From: Pseudoalteromonas sp. '520P1 No. 423'
GTDB taxonomy: Bacteria; Pseudomonadota; Gammaproteobacteria; Enterobacterales; Alteromonadaceae
Length of the DNA: 64,000 nucleotides
Assembly: GCF_001269985.1 (NCBI RefSeq)
Contig: NZ_BBZB01000002.1
Span: 1 to 64,000 of the forward strand
Direction: 5' to 3'
The notes below the pieces were generated by a model, which ran no database searches, had not been told where the DNA came from, and saw only the letters and a list, made by a program, of their open reading frames with translations. The position numbers were made by a program, and so were the translations under genes. Shown here piece by piece: positions 19,838-30,649 of the stretch. Position 1 is the stretch's first letter, and the number at the start of each line of letters is the position of its first letter.

Positions 19838-20863
19838 ATGCAAGTAATTAGACCTATCAAAAAATCTGATTTTGATGCTTTAAAAAAAATTGCTATTGAA
19901 TCAGGTCATGGCTTCACATCATTACCGGTTAATGATGAACAGTTATCAGAAAAAATATCAAGAGCAGAATTAAGCTTCAATAAGTCTGCATCATCACCAG
20001 GTGATGAAGGATACCTATTTGTTTTAGAAGATACACAAACAGGTGAAATTATTGGTACAACAGCGATAGAAGCAGCTGTTGGCATGAATGTACCTTTATA
20101 TCATTATCATAAAAGTAAATCTGTTCATCACTCTAAAGCGCTTGGTGTTTATAACACTGTAGAAGTACTTACTATGTGTAATGATTACACAGGTGCCAGT
20201 GAAATATGTACCTTATTTCTCAGAGAAGCATTTCGTAAGGGCTTAGCTGGTAGGTTATTGTCTCGTGTACGTTTTTTATTTATGGCAGAGCATCCTACAA
20301 GGTTTGCTGATACGGTTATTGCTGAAATGCGTGGTGTATCTGACGAGCATGGTCACTCTCCTTTTTGGGAGTGGTTGCAAGAGCATTTCTTTAGCATAGA
20401 CTTTCCTGAGGCCGATCATCTTATTGGTATTGGCAGCAAAGGCTTTATCTCAGAATTGATGCCTAAGCATCCTATTTATGCCAATTTGCTCAGTGAAAAA
20501 GCACAGGCGGTTATTGGTCAGGTTCATGAAAAAACAAAACCTGCACTGCGTTTGCTTGAAAAGGAAGGATTTGAACATCGTGGTTATGTTGATCTGTTTG
20601 ATGCCGGACCTACCGTAGAATCAAAACTGAATAAAATACGTTCAGTCAAAGAAAGTATAAACAGCAAAGTGACAATTTCTGATGATATTTCAAATGAAAC
20701 TGTTTTTGCTATTTGTAATACTAGCATTGCAGATTTTAGAGCTACATTCACGCCACAAGTGGAATACATCAAAGAGCAAGGTATTACTCTTATATCACCT
20801 GAAGTTGCCAAAGCACTTAATGTAAGTGAAGGCGATTCAATTAGATTTATCAACTTAACTTAA
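19838..20863 (+). CDS. astA: Arginine N-succinyltransferase
   Basis: First enzyme of the AST pathway; transfers succinyl from succinyl-CoA to arginine. At 341 residues it has the normal length. Recognisable are the GNAT-like N-terminus ([20 protein letters not shown]), the [16 protein letters not shown] stretch, [20 protein letters not shown], and [20 protein letters not shown] with the conserved His pair. The protein is encoded 87 bases after astC and 10 bases before astD. No astB or astE is present in the window, so the pathway must be completed by genes elsewhere. Confidence 0.93.
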   Translation: MQVIRPIKKSDFDALKKIAIESGHGFTSLPVNDEQLSEKISRAELSFNKSASSPGDEGYLFVLEDTQTGEIIGTTAIEAAVGMNVPLYHYHKSKSVHHSKALGVYNTVEVLTMCNDYTGASEICTLFLREAFRKGLAGRLLSRVRFLFMAEHPTRFADTVIAEMRGVSDEHGHSPFWEWLQEHFFSIDFPEADHLIGIGSKGFISELMPKHPIYANLLSEKAQAVIGQVHEKTKPALRLLEKEGFEHRGYVDLFDAGPTVESKLNKIRSVKESINSKVTISDDISNETVFAICNTSIADFRATFTPQVEYIKEQGITLISPEVAKALNVSEGDSIRFINLT

Positions 20864-20873
20864 GGATGCACCT

Positions 20874-22343
20874 ATGAGCTTCAATGTACAACTTATAAAT
20901 GGCCAATGGCTTATTGGAACCGGACCGAGCTTTTCATCAGTTAATCCTTCAAATGGTGAAGTTATTTGGCAAGGTGCGGGTGCATCAGAAGAACAAGTAG
21001 ATAGTGCAATAAAATCAGCGCGCAACGCTTTTTATACTTGGTCAGATCTCGAATCAAGCGCACGTATTGAAATATTCAATAAATTTGCACAGCTATTAAA
21101 AGATAACAGTGAAACGATGGCGACTGTTATTGCTAAAGAAACAGGCAAGCCTATTTGGGAAACTCGTACAGAAGTGGGAGCGATGGCCGGTAAAATAGCT
21201 ATCTCAATTAAAGCCCATGATGAACGTACAGGTACGACTGAAAACCCAATGCCTGGTGCAAAAGCATTTATTCGTCATAAACCACATGGTGTTGTTGCTG
21301 TATTTGGCCCTTATAACTTCCCAGGTCATTTACCTAACGGGCATATTGTACCTGCATTACTTGCTGGTAATACCGTAGTATTTAAACCATCTGAATTAAC
21401 ACCTATGGTAGCTGAATACACATTACAGCTATGGCAACAAGCCGGTTTACCAGATGGTGTAATTAACTTAGTACAAGGTGAGCTTGAAACAGGTAAAGCA
21501 TTGGCTTCTCATAGTGATATAGATGGTTTATTCTTTACTGGTAGCTCTAATACGGGTCACTTATTACATAAGCAATTTGCTGGTCACCCAGGTAAAATAT
21601 TAGCATTAGAAATGGGCGGAAATAACCCTCTAATCGTTAAAGGTGTTACTGATATAAATTCTGCGGTTCATGATATTTTACAATCAGCTTTTGTTACTTC
21701 TGGTCAACGTTGTACGTGTTCACGTCGTTTATTTATTGAGAAAAGCGCAAATGGCGATGCAATTTTAGCTAAATTGATTGAAGCGACTAACAACATATTA
21801 GTAGGTGAGTCTTTTGCTGAACCGCAACCTTTTATGGGGGCGATGATCTCAGAAGCAGCGGCTTTAGGTATGGTAAAAGCGCAAGCTGAAATATTAGCGA
21901 TTGGTGGTGAGTCTTTAGTTGAACTTAAGCACTTAAAAGCTGGAACTGGTTTTGTATCTCCAGGTATAGTGGATGTGACAAATGCACAATCATTACCTGA
22001 TGAAGAGCACTTTGGTCCACTATTAAAAGTTTACAGATATACCGACTTTGATGCAGCAATTAACGAAGGTAACAATACTTCATTTGGTTTATCTGCAGGA
22101 TTATTAGCAGATGAGCAAGCAGATTACGATCATTTCTTTAAGCGTATACGCGCAGGTATCGTAAATTGGAATAAACCTATTACAGGTGCGTCAAGCGCCG
22201 CTCCTTTTGGTGGTATAGGTGCCAGTGGTAATCACAGAGCCAGTGCTTTTTATGCTGCTGACTATTGTGCATACCCTGTTGCTTCTGTTGAAGCACAAAA
22301 AGTAACTATGCCAGCAACTTTAGCGCCTGGTTTGTCAGTTTAA
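20874..22343 (+). CDS. astD: Succinylglutamate-semialdehyde dehydrogenase
   Basis: NAD-dependent aldehyde dehydrogenase of 489 residues acting on N-succinylglutamate semialdehyde. Motifs include [20 protein letters not shown], the NAD-binding [11 protein letters not shown], the general-base glutamate in [10 protein letters not shown], and the catalytic cysteine in [11 protein letters not shown]. The ending [20 protein letters not shown] is characteristic of AstD. It starts 10 bases after astA, so translation is probably linked. All catalytic residues are intact. Confidence 0.93.
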   Translation: MSFNVQLINGQWLIGTGPSFSSVNPSNGEVIWQGAGASEEQVDSAIKSARNAFYTWSDLESSARIEIFNKFAQLLKDNSETMATVIAKETGKPIWETRTEVGAMAGKIAISIKAHDERTGTTENPMPGAKAFIRHKPHGVVAVFGPYNFPGHLPNGHIVPALLAGNTVVFKPSELTPMVAEYTLQLWQQAGLPDGVINLVQGELETGKALASHSDIDGLFFTGSSNTGHLLHKQFAGHPGKILALEMGGNNPLIVKGVTDINSAVHDILQSAFVTSGQRCTCSRRLFIEKSANGDAILAKLIEATNNILVGESFAEPQPFMGAMISEAAALGMVKAQAEILAIGGESLVELKHLKAGTGFVSPGIVDVTNAQSLPDEEHFGPLLKVYRYTDFDAAINEGNNTSFGLSAGLLADEQADYDHFFKRIRAGIVNWNKPITGASSAAPFGGIGASGNHRASAFYAADYCAYPVASVEAQKVTMPATLAPGLSV

Positions 22344-22422
22344 GATATTAACTTAATAAAAAATGCGAGTAATTAGGGAGCAAAGTTATTTGCTTCCTTA
22401 TCATTAAGATTTAGGAATTAAC

Positions 22423-23226
22423 ATGCACAAAAATGTAGATACACTTTTTGAAAACTTATGGACTGACTACTTAGCAGTGACTCCATCAGCTAAAAAAGTT
22501 CATGAATTATTAGGCTCTACGCAACAAGATGATGTGATTAATGATCATATTGCACTTCGTACTTTTAATATTGAAAAAGTAGGCTTAGAAAAGCTCGCTG
22601 CACACTTTAAAGCCGTTGGTTACACTGAATGTGGTGAATATCATTTTGATTCAAAACATTTATACGCTAAACACTTTGAACATTCAGATCCAACTAAACC
22701 TAAAGTATTTATCTCTGAGCTATTAGTTGAAAAGTTCTCTGATGAACTGCAAAAAGTTATCACAGATATTGTTGATCAAGTAGATGAAGCAGCGGTTACT
22801 GCTGAAAACTTTATTTATTCAGGTACGCATTGGTCAATTGATTCTGACACTTACAAAATGTTATTAAAAGAAAGTGAGTATGCTGCGTGGACTGCGGCAT
22901 GGGGATACCGTGCAAACCACTTTACAGTAAGTATTAACTACTTAGCCGGCTTTGATACAATTGAAGCGGTTAATCAAAAATTGATTGATGCTAATTTTGA
23001 GATGAATACAACAGGTGGGCTTGTTAAAGGTTCTCCTGAAGTATTACTTGAGCAATCATCAACACTTGCTGATAACTTTAATGTTAAATTTAGCGATTGT
23101 GAGATGCAGATCCCTAGCTGTTTCTATGAATTTGCTTTACGTTATAACAAACCTGATGGCGAAGTATATACTGGTTTTGTTGCGGCTTCTGCAGATAAAA
23201 TATTTGAAAGCACAAACGCTAGATAA
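22423..23226 (+). CDS. DUF1338-family protein (2-oxoadipate dioxygenase/decarboxylase-like)
   Basis: A 267-residue protein of the DUF1338 family, which belongs to the vicinal-oxygen-chelate fold and includes the iron enzyme HglS that converts 2-oxoadipate to 2-hydroxyglutarate. The family signature INDHIALRTFNIEKVGLEKL with a metal-ligand His appears near the start, and WGYRANHFTVSINYL in the second half has another His. It lies 79 bases after astD and ends with a terminator, so it probably belongs to the astCAD transcript. Its real substrate is not known; a 2-oxo acid from amino-acid breakdown is plausible. Confidence 0.85.
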   Translation: MHKNVDTLFENLWTDYLAVTPSAKKVHELLGSTQQDDVINDHIALRTFNIEKVGLEKLAAHFKAVGYTECGEYHFDSKHLYAKHFEHSDPTKPKVFISELLVEKFSDELQKVITDIVDQVDEAAVTAENFIYSGTHWSIDSDTYKMLLKESEYAAWTAAWGYRANHFTVSINYLAGFDTIEAVNQKLIDANFEMNTTGGLVKGSPEVLLEQSSTLADNFNVKFSDCEMQIPSCFYEFALRYNKPDGEVYTGFVAASADKIFESTNAR

Positions 23227-23262
23227 TATAGAAATTATATAAACTCGGCTTTATCCAAGCCT

Positions 23263-23290
23263 AAAACGCCAGTTATTCTGGCGTTTTTTT
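23263..23290 (+). terminator. Terminator of the ast/DUF1338 operon
   Basis: AACGCCAG / CTGGCGTT stem with a five-base loop and a run of seven T. Confidence 0.9.
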
Positions 23291-23301
23291 GTTTCTATTC
23301 G

Positions 23302-24493
23302 TTAATATTTTTCAAAAATGGCTAGTTTAGCTTTATAGAGCTTTTCTTGTTTTGCTTCATGAGTTTTCTCTAAAGCGATTTTCATAAACTTCTTAGATGC
23401 GCGTTTTTCATCTAACGCATAAAGTGACTTAGCTGTTCCGGCATAACCATGGTGTAAATAAGGCGCTATTTCTATTACTTTTTTATAGTACTTTATAGCC
23501 CCAAGGTATTTCTGATTATTGTAATGTTCATCTGCTAAAGTGAGCCACCTAAATGGGCTTGGGTCTGCTGCATTATCAATTTTAATCTGTAGCTGTTCAG
23601 CTTCTATTGTTTTATTTTGTTTAACTAATAATAATTGATAGTTTGTGAGTAAATTTAAGTTGTCTTTACTATATTTTAAACCATGAAGATACACTTTCTC
23701 CGATAAGTCATAATAATCTAGACTTCTAAATATAATAGCAAGTAAATTAATTGCACTTAAGCTGTTAGGTGCAAATTTTAATGATTCTAAAGTTAACCAG
23801 CCAGCTGTGTTTAAATCATTTTTCAGTAATGACTTTGCTGCTAAGTTTCTATAATACATAGAAATAAACTTATCATATGTTGCTATACCATTTGACCAGT
23901 TATTTCTACTTGGGAAATAATCAACTATGATCCCGGGTTTATAAAAGTAAGCCATCTTATCTTCTTCAATAAATGTCGGATCGTAGAGCTTTGTTCTAAC
24001 GTGATTAGAAATTAATTGAAAGTTAGACTCTTTAAAATATACTGGTGCTGTAGTGACTTCACTATATGCAAATTGAATATTTGCTAATTTTGCATAAGCC
24101 GTTGTTAATATTGCTAAAGAGATACAGTTACCGGCTTTATTATCTATGGTTTCTTGTGCGGTATAGGTTTCACCATAATAATTAAATGCATGTAGGTTAT
24201 TTTCTAGATAATTATAAACGCGTTTATGAGGCGGGATTTCAGCGCGATTTTGAGAGTTATAATATTCAAAGAATTTATTTTGCTCCATTTTTGTTAGTTC
24301 AAATAATTTATCACTGCCAATAATATTAGGTTTGAGGCCAAATATTTGCGGATCAACGATAGTTTAAATATTGGGGATTTCATTTTTATTGTCAGTTTGA
24401 TTAGTCGATTTACACCCACTCAATAAAACTAAAATACAAAAAATTAATATAAAATGGTAGCAGTAAGTATTTAAAAATTTGAAGATAAGACAT
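23302..24493 (-). pseudogene. Lipoprotein with transglutaminase-like and TPR regions, two lesions
   Basis: The C-terminal 328 residues (from the ATG at 24288) hold a transglutaminase-like region with the cysteine in NKAGNCISLAILTTAYAKLA, then TPR repeats (FRSLDYYDLSEKVYLHGLKY; NNQKYLGAIKYYKKVIEIAP). The same frame continues upstream through GLKPNIIGSDKLFELTK to an in-frame TAA at 24364-24366, and beyond it to a lipobox (LVLLSGCKSTNQ). The natural start is probably the ATG at 24493 after AAGGA, giving MSYLQIFKYLLLPFYINF; a 1-nt difference in the six-T run (24438-24443) is needed to reach the lipobox frame. The gene thus has a frameshift and a stop. The 328-residue part could still be made, but without its signal. 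Confidence 0.75.
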
Positions 24494-24609
24494 TCCTTGT
24501 TCTTGATTAAAATATCAACTTATAACTAAACTATAATCACTGTCAATATTAAAAATCATAAATAACAAAAGCTTACCATTGTTAACTTTAATGTTACAAC
24601 TTGTTGTTT

Positions 24610-24907
24610 TTAATTATCTGTATGGGATTGATAATACTCATTTAAACTATCTAAAATAACATTAAGTTCGCTGTCTAAATCGTTTGTTGTCTGGTTTAAA
24701 CTCACAAGTTGTTCTGTTGCTTTATCTGCTAACTGCATTAATGCTTTTTCTTGATCGTCATCTAAGCCTAAGCTGAATAACATATCTTCTAATTCACTGA
24801 GCATGCCTTTCATAATGCCACTCGATTGCTGATTATAATTATTTATTTCTTCACTGGTTTTGGATATTTTAATATCAGATATATTGATGATTTTTTTGAT
24901 TGTCCAT
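24610..24907 (-). pseudogene. Small protein after the GGDEF gene, frameshifted at an A7 run
   Basis: A near-perfect ribosome-binding site (AAGGAG) lies nine bases before the ATG at 24907, which opens MDNQKNHQYI and then stops. Removing one A from the seven-A run (minus strand; 24891-24897) gives one continuous protein of about 98 residues: MDNQKIINISDIKISKTSEE, then through MKGMLSELEDMLFSLGLDDD to the tail LDSLNEYYQSHTDN. An internal ATG at 24813 would give only 67 residues. It starts 13 bases after the diguanylate cyclase stop and so shares its transcript. The helical, acidic protein matches no family I know. Polymerase slippage on A7 could rescue expression. Confidence 0.6.
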
Positions 24908-24920
24908 AACTTTACTCTCC

Positions 24921-25814
24921 TTAATTGTTTGGTGCGACCGCTGCTTCCACTCTATTTCTCCCTTTTCCTTTGGCTTCATATAAAGCTAAGTCTGCACGTT
25001 TTAGTAGATTTGAAAAATGCTCATCGGATTTTATTAATTTAGCTAATCCTATACTCACAGTAACAGTCAATCCTTCAGGTTTTAATTCTTCGATTAGTTT
25101 AAGAATAGCATTTGCTTTCTTTTGTGCATCAACAAAGTGACAGTGGTCGAATATGACTACAAATTCTTCACCGCCAAAACGTGCAGTGATATCTTCTTCT
25201 CTATTACCAATTGAGAGCTCAGTTGCTACTGCTTTTAAAATCAGATCTCCGCAGTGATGACCATATGTATCGTTTATTGATTTAAAGTGGTCTATATCAA
25301 TCATTAATACACATAATGGATATTTGTGCCTCAAAGCTTCTGAAACTTTTTGAGTTGCAACTTCTAGCAAGTAATGACGATTGTATAATCCGGTTAATTG
25401 ATCATGCATTGCAATGCTTATTAATTTATCGTGCTGTAACTTTAATGTGATATGGGTATTTACTCTAGCGACAACAATTGCTGGTCGTATTGGTTTTGTG
25501 ATGTAATCAACCGCACCTAATCTGAGGCCTTTTGTCTCGTCTTCATCTCCTTGACGTCCTGTTACAAAAATGATTGGAATTGATGCCGTGGAATCTTTAA
25601 CTTTTAATTTTGCACACACTTGATAACCACTCAATCCTGGCATTTCAACATCTAATAGGATCAGATCTGGTTCAATATTGTCGCTTATCAGTTGTAAGCA
25701 TTGTTCACCACTTGTTGCTATTTTTAGTCTATAGTCGTTCTTTAAACATGCTGCAAGTAGTTGAATATTTGTTGGCGAATCATCGACTATTAATATTAGC
25801 GGTTTATTATTCAT
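24921..25814 (-). CDS. Response regulator with GGDEF domain (diguanylate cyclase)
   Basis: Cytoplasmic 297-residue protein that makes cyclic di-GMP. Residues 5-120 are a receiver domain with phosphoacceptor D55 (LILLDVEMPG) and the acidic pair at 11-12. A short coiled linker (LKLQHDKLISIAMHDQLTGL) leads to the GGDEF domain with active-site GGEEF at 214-218. The inhibitory I-site RxxD (R205, D208) is five residues before it, so product feedback is likely. Its start overlaps the end of the hybrid kinase gene by eight bases, so the kinase is its probable phosphodonor and the two are translationally coupled. Confidence 0.93.
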   Translation of the reverse strand: MNNKPLILIVDDSPTNIQLLAACLKNDYRLKIATSGEQCLQLISDNIEPDLILLDVEMPGLSGYQVCAKLKVKDSTASIPIIFVTGRQGDEDETKGLRLGAVDYITKPIRPAIVVARVNTHITLKLQHDKLISIAMHDQLTGLYNRHYLLEVATQKVSEALRHKYPLCVLMIDIDHFKSINDTYGHHCGDLILKAVATELSIGNREEDITARFGGEEFVVIFDHCHFVDAQKKANAILKLIEELKPEGLTVTVSIGLAKLIKSDEHFSNLLKRADLALYEAKGKGRNRVEAAVAPNN

Positions 25815-28800
25815 TATTAGACCCTTCGCTTTTGATTTTTTTTGTAATATGATTTGAAATTACCTCTATATTTTCTAATGCAGATAATATTTCAAATTGG
25901 CCAATCTGAGTTTCGAGTAAATGCAATTTATCTACTAAATTTTTATTTAAATCCCATTGAAGAAAGTTTGAAATTTCATCAGGCTCAACATAATCATTGT
26001 TTTCTATTCGCAGCTTTATCTCAGTCAGACTTACTATTAATTCAGTATATTGTTTTATTGAAACAGCTTTACTCGGTTGTATTTTTTCATGTGTTGTTTC
26101 GTCACTAATATATGACTTAAACAGATTTGTGATTTCTGTATAGGCAGCATCTAATTGTAAATAAAGGGGATAATACCGTTGTGTTATTGCTAATTTACCT
26201 GCTTTTTCGAACTCAAATGAAAAGTGTTGTAACTTTAATGCACTGAGATTTGCTGCTACGCCTTTTATGGTATGGGAAATTGATTTTATAGATTCATTAT
26301 CTTGATTATTAATAGCTGTTTTTAAATCAATTAAACGGGACGGCATTTCAGTGAGAAATATTTCAATAAGCGACTTTAATAATTTTTCTTTATTTAATAC
26401 TCGCTTGAGTGCGCTATCTTGATCCCAAGCTACTAAAGTTTCAGAATTTTCATTGTTTACATTATTAGGAACTTGCAATAATTCCTCCTCATTATTTGTT
26501 AATTTGATGGAGTCAATTTTTATATGCTGATAATTTTTACCACTGAGCCATAACTTTAATTTTTCTTGTAATGATAATGGATCGATTGGTTTACTTAAAT
26601 AGTCATTCATACCGCAATTAATACATTTTTCACGGTCTCCCTGCATGACGTTGGCAGTCATTGCAATAATGAGTGTATCTGTATATCTTAGGCCAGCATC
26701 ACCACTACGTATTGCTTGAGTGGTTTTATAACCATCCAAAATTGGCATCTGGCAGTCCATTAAAATTAAGTTAAATGGTGAATCACTTCTTGATCTTTTT
26801 AATGCATCAATCGCTTCTTGACCGTTTTTTACAACATCAGCTTTGTACCCTAGTTCATTTAAAATCCCCATAGCTACAAGTTGGTTTACTTTGTTATCTT
26901 CTACTAATAATAGTTTTATATTGTGGTTTTGGTTTGTGGGTAGTAATGTTTGCAAATAATTATGGGTAACAATAGGGGATGCGTTGTGGCGAGCTTCACC
27001 ATTATCAACAACAACATTGAGTGCGTTGAATAAATCTGATGTTGTAGCAGGTTTCGGAAAATAAGCATCAAAACCAATTTTTGCGAAAAATTCGATTTCA
27101 TCTGAATTAGATATTGATGTCATCATGACTAATTTTAAATCACTCAAAGCTTTATTATTTTTAATCTGTTTACCGAGTTCTGCACCATCCATATCTGGCA
27201 TTTGCATATCGAGTAATGCAACATCAAATTGTGTTGTATTGAGTATATCTAAAGCATGAGCTGCACCGCTTGCTTCATGAACATTTGCACCCCAATGCTC
27301 GATCTGACCTCGTAAGACTTCTCTATTTGTTTTATTATCATCTACTATTAAAATACATAATTTACTAATATCAATTAGTGGTAGTACTTTTTGAGATTGT
27401 GTACTGTTTTGTAATTCCACAGTAAATGTAAAGCAACTGCCTTTGCCTTCTTCACTTTCAATTGAAATCTCCCCGTTCATTAATTCACAGAGTTTTTTAG
27501 ATATAGCTAAACCAAGACCTGTACCACCATATTTTCTTGTTGTTGAAGCATCGACTTGGGTAAAAGTATCAAATAGGCTATTTAAGTTACCTTTTGGGAT
27601 CCCAATACCAGTATCTGTAACTTGGCATTTGAGTTCTAATAATTCACAGTTTACTTTTGTCATTGAAGCACTGATCCGCACCTCCCCTAAACTTGTAAAC
27701 TTAATTGCATTACCTACAATATTAGTGAGAATTTGACGTATTCTGCCGGGATCGCCTTTAACCATAGAATATTCGATCTCTGTTAGATCTAAGATCAGTT
27801 CTAGGCTTTTCTCATGTGCACGAAGTGCCATTGATTCTGTTAACTCTCCAAACATACCCCGTAAATTAAAGTCAATATATTCTAAGTTCATTTTACCGGC
27901 TTCAACTTTAGAAAAATCTAAAATATCATTGATTAAAACTAGTAATGATTCAGCACTGGATTTTGCTAAAGATGCTTTATGGAGTTGATCAACATTGAGC
28001 TCTGTATTTAGCAGTAAACCTAACATGCCTAGTACACCATTCATCGGTGTACGAATTTCATGACTCATACTTGCTAAAAATTCACCTTTAAGTTGGCTAT
28101 TTTGTTCTGCAGATTCAGTCGCTTGTTTTAATAGTTTTCTGGCATTCTCCCTCATGACAGCAGCGGCAAACAGATTTGTTATTTCATCCATTAAATCCAG
28201 ATATTCATTTATTTCTATATTAGAATCACAGTAAAAAAATAACCCGCCGATCGGCTCACTTAATACATCAGAAAGATGGTTAAAAATAGGGATCACAAGC
28301 AAATTATGATTAAGTATTTCAGGTAAGTCACTGTGTTTTTTAAGGTCACTGTAACTATCTTTTATAAATAGGATATTTTTACTTTCTAGCACTTTTTGAG
28401 TTAATTTATATATCTTATTAATTTGTTCTTCTTTAATTATATCTTTTGAAAAGTGACCACTAAAATGACATAGACTTAAAGTATTTTCTTCAAATAAATA
28501 TAAACCTGCTTTTTTGTGGTTTTGTAATATTGTAATTTCAAAGCTACTTTCTAAAGCTTCTTGTATACGACGTTTTAAAGAACTATGTTGTGCAAGGTTT
28601 TGAGCAATATTAAATTTAATATTAGTATTTGAATGTAGCATTTTATTTTGCTGCTCTATGTGTTTTCTTTTTGTAATATCTGTGCGGATCGCAATATATT
28701 TAAATACTTTATTTTTATTATTCAAAAAAGGAATGATGGTTGTGTCTACCCAGTATAATTCACCTGTTTTATTTTTGTTGCAGACCTCACCATGCCATAC

Positions 28801-30234
28801 TTTTCCCTTTGCGATTAGTTGATACATATCTTTAAAGAAAGATATTGGGTGATAGCCAGAATTTAAAATTCTATGATTATTATTAATTAATTCTTCTTTG
28901 TCATAACCTGATATGTGACAAAATCTTTCATTCACATAGGTGATAGTGCCTTTACCATCTGTGATGGCAACTAAGGAGTGCTGATCTAGTGCGTATTGCT
29001 GATGTGATAATTCATCAAGTGCAGCTTTTACTTCATGATTACTTTTTTTAATATTTTCCTCATATTCATTACGCGCTAAGATCATGTTATTAAAAGAACT
29101 CGCTAATTTACCAATTTCATTATTTGAGTGGATAACAACTTTTTGACCAGCTTCTCCTAGCGCAAAATTTTGACTTGCTTTAGCAAGTTCATTTATAGGT
29201 ATTGTTATTTTTCTAACTTGTATAATGGCAATAAATAGCATTATTACCATGATAATGAAAACAAAGATTGATGAAGTGGATAACATTGAATTTGCGGCTG
29301 AAAGTGCTTCTAGTTCATTCACTTCGCTGATTAAAATCCATTGAATATTCCTTAGATTAATAACTTTATGGACGGCAAAAACGGCATTAGCTTCAGGCAT
29401 TAAATAGGCGGTAGAGATAGTTGTATGGTCAGCTTCCGTAGGCATCAGGTTTTTATTTGAGAATTTTTTATTTAAAACCTGTTCCCAATCATCTCTAATA
29501 GGGGTTTGTAAAATACCATTTTGATCAACGATATAGTGGGTATGTGAACTATTATTGAACTCTTTATATGTAATTAAATCAAATACAGGTTTTAAATTTA
29601 ATTGCAAAGCAAAGACACCTATAAGTGAATTTGATTCATCATAAATAGGAGATGTTATAAAACCAGCTAATTTATCAAGAGATGGTTTATATCGTTCTAT
29701 TCCGGAGAACTGTATTTTATGGGTTTTTATAGTGTCTCTAAATGCTTTTGAAAATTTTGTTTTTGCGTATTCTCCTGATATTAAATTTGTGCCAAGATCA
29801 TTTTCTTTTTCTACTGAAAAGAGGATGTTACCTTTAACATCAATTAACAATAAGTCATATATAAATTGATAATTAGTTTTAAAATTTACTAAGTCGGATT
29901 GAGAAGTGGTAACGTGATTTGACCAATCAGAGCTCTCAACATAAGATTTAAGTGAAAAATTGCTCGTACTAAAACCATGACTCAGGTTTTTAATTAAAGC
30001 TAAGTTGGCTTTTGATTTGGATTGATTTTGTACATCTGTGAACCTATATTCAAACCAATTTGAAATATATTTTTTTTTAAAATAAGAGGATTGGTTTAAT
30101 TTTTGTTGTGCAGAGATCAGCTTACTAGATTTGGCTTGGTCATAATTAAACCAAGAAATGAGACTCACAGGGATCAAAGACAAAAGTATAAACCAGGTAA
30201 TTAACTCTTTGAATAATGATTTATTTTTAAGCAA
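25807..30234 (-). CDS. Hybrid sensor histidine kinase with PAS, GAF, two receivers and HPt
   Basis: Inner-membrane phosphorelay sensor of 1475 residues. A first membrane helix (about 10-30) precedes a periplasmic dCache-type sensor region (about 35-310), then a second helix (about 320-342) and HAMP (343-395). Cytoplasmic parts are a PAS domain (about 410-520), a GAF-like domain (about 545-695), HisKA with H725 (ASMSHEIRTPMNG), HATPase (NAIKF, GGTGLGLAISK), two receiver domains with D1009 (LLDMQMPD) and D1160 (ILMDCQMP), and an HPt domain with H1321 (SHTIKGVAANL). All phosphotransfer residues are present. The signal is unknown; the output is probably the REC-GGDEF protein encoded next. Confidence 0.93.
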   Translation of the reverse strand: MLKNKSLFKELITWFILLSLIPVSLISWFNYDQAKSSKLISAQQKLNQSSYFKKKYISNWFEYRFTDVQNQSKSKANLALIKNLSHGFSTSNFSLKSYVESSDWSNHVTTSQSDLVNFKTNYQFIYDLLLIDVKGNILFSVEKENDLGTNLISGEYAKTKFSKAFRDTIKTHKIQFSGIERYKPSLDKLAGFITSPIYDESNSLIGVFALQLNLKPVFDLITYKEFNNSSHTHYIVDQNGILQTPIRDDWEQVLNKKFSNKNLMPTEADHTTISTAYLMPEANAVFAVHKVINLRNIQWILISEVNELEALSAANSMLSTSSIFVFIIMVIMLFIAIIQVRKITIPINELAKASQNFALGEAGQKVVIHSNNEIGKLASSFNNMILARNEYEENIKKSNHEVKAALDELSHQQYALDQHSLVAITDGKGTITYVNERFCHISGYDKEELINNNHRILNSGYHPISFFKDMYQLIAKGKVWHGEVCNKNKTGELYWVDTTIIPFLNNKNKVFKYIAIRTDITKRKHIEQQNKMLHSNTNIKFNIAQNLAQHSSLKRRIQEALESSFEITILQNHKKAGLYLFEENTLSLCHFSGHFSKDIIKEEQINKIYKLTQKVLESKNILFIKDSYSDLKKHSDLPEILNHNLLVIPIFNHLSDVLSEPIGGLFFYCDSNIEINEYLDLMDEITNLFAAAVMRENARKLLKQATESAEQNSQLKGEFLASMSHEIRTPMNGVLGMLGLLLNTELNVDQLHKASLAKSSAESLLVLINDILDFSKVEAGKMNLEYIDFNLRGMFGELTESMALRAHEKSLELILDLTEIEYSMVKGDPGRIRQILTNIVGNAIKFTSLGEVRISASMTKVNCELLELKCQVTDTGIGIPKGNLNSLFDTFTQVDASTTRKYGGTGLGLAISKKLCELMNGEISIESEEGKGSCFTFTVELQNSTQSQKVLPLIDISKLCILIVDDNKTNREVLRGQIEHWGANVHEASGAAHALDILNTTQFDVALLDMQMPDMDGAELGKQIKNNKALSDLKLVMMTSISNSDEIEFFAKIGFDAYFPKPATTSDLFNALNVVVDNGEARHNASPIVTHNYLQTLLPTNQNHNIKLLLVEDNKVNQLVAMGILNELGYKADVVKNGQEAIDALKRSRSDSPFNLILMDCQMPILDGYKTTQAIRSGDAGLRYTDTLIIAMTANVMQGDREKCINCGMNDYLSKPIDPLSLQEKLKLWLSGKNYQHIKIDSIKLTNNEEELLQVPNNVNNENSETLVAWDQDSALKRVLNKEKLLKSLIEIFLTEMPSRLIDLKTAINNQDNESIKSISHTIKGVAANLSALKLQHFSFEFEKAGKLAITQRYYPLYLQLDAAYTEITNLFKSYISDETTHEKIQPSKAVSIKQYTELIVSLTEIKLRIENNDYVEPDEISNFLQWDLNKNLVDKLHLLETQIGQFEILSALENIEVISNHITKKIKSEGSNNE

Positions 30235-30436
30235 GTGATCGATTCCATTAGTAACTTACTAATCATAATATACTTTAGTTTTTTTATTTTTGTAAACAAT
30301 ACTACAAAAATTTTATATTTCTGATTTCTAGATTTAAATTTGAAAGTCGTTAAATTAATGGACGGATAGTTGGATATATGGAAGGGATAACACTCTAGAT
30401 GCACTTCAAAAGCGAAGCACATCTAAAGTTATGCAA

Positions 30437-30604
30437 TTAATTTACTTTGAGCCATTTTACAAATTGTCTTGCTTGACTCTTTGTATCAAATTTTGTGCTC
30501 TTTTGACCTTGGCTATCAGCAAAAATCACTTGTAAATTATTAATTGAGATTGTCTGCACTGGATGTGCAATTTGGATCTCAGACCCATTATATGTATAAG
30601 ACAT
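30437..30604 (-). CDS. Small conserved-looking hypothetical protein
   Basis: A 55-residue frame starting MSYTYNGSEIQIAHPVQTIS and ending KSQARQFVKWLKVN. AGTGAG lies about ten bases before this ATG, which is therefore preferred over the ATG at 30649. There is no signal peptide or membrane segment. The tail resembles a small nucleic-acid-binding or regulatory helix, but I recognise no family. It stands alone on the minus strand. Confidence 0.5.
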   Translation of the reverse strand: MSYTYNGSEIQIAHPVQTISINNLQVIFADSQGQKSTKFDTKSQARQFVKWLKVN

Positions 30605-30649
30605 AATAAAACTCACTTTTTTGTTTGTCTTAAGAGTAGAAGTAAACAT

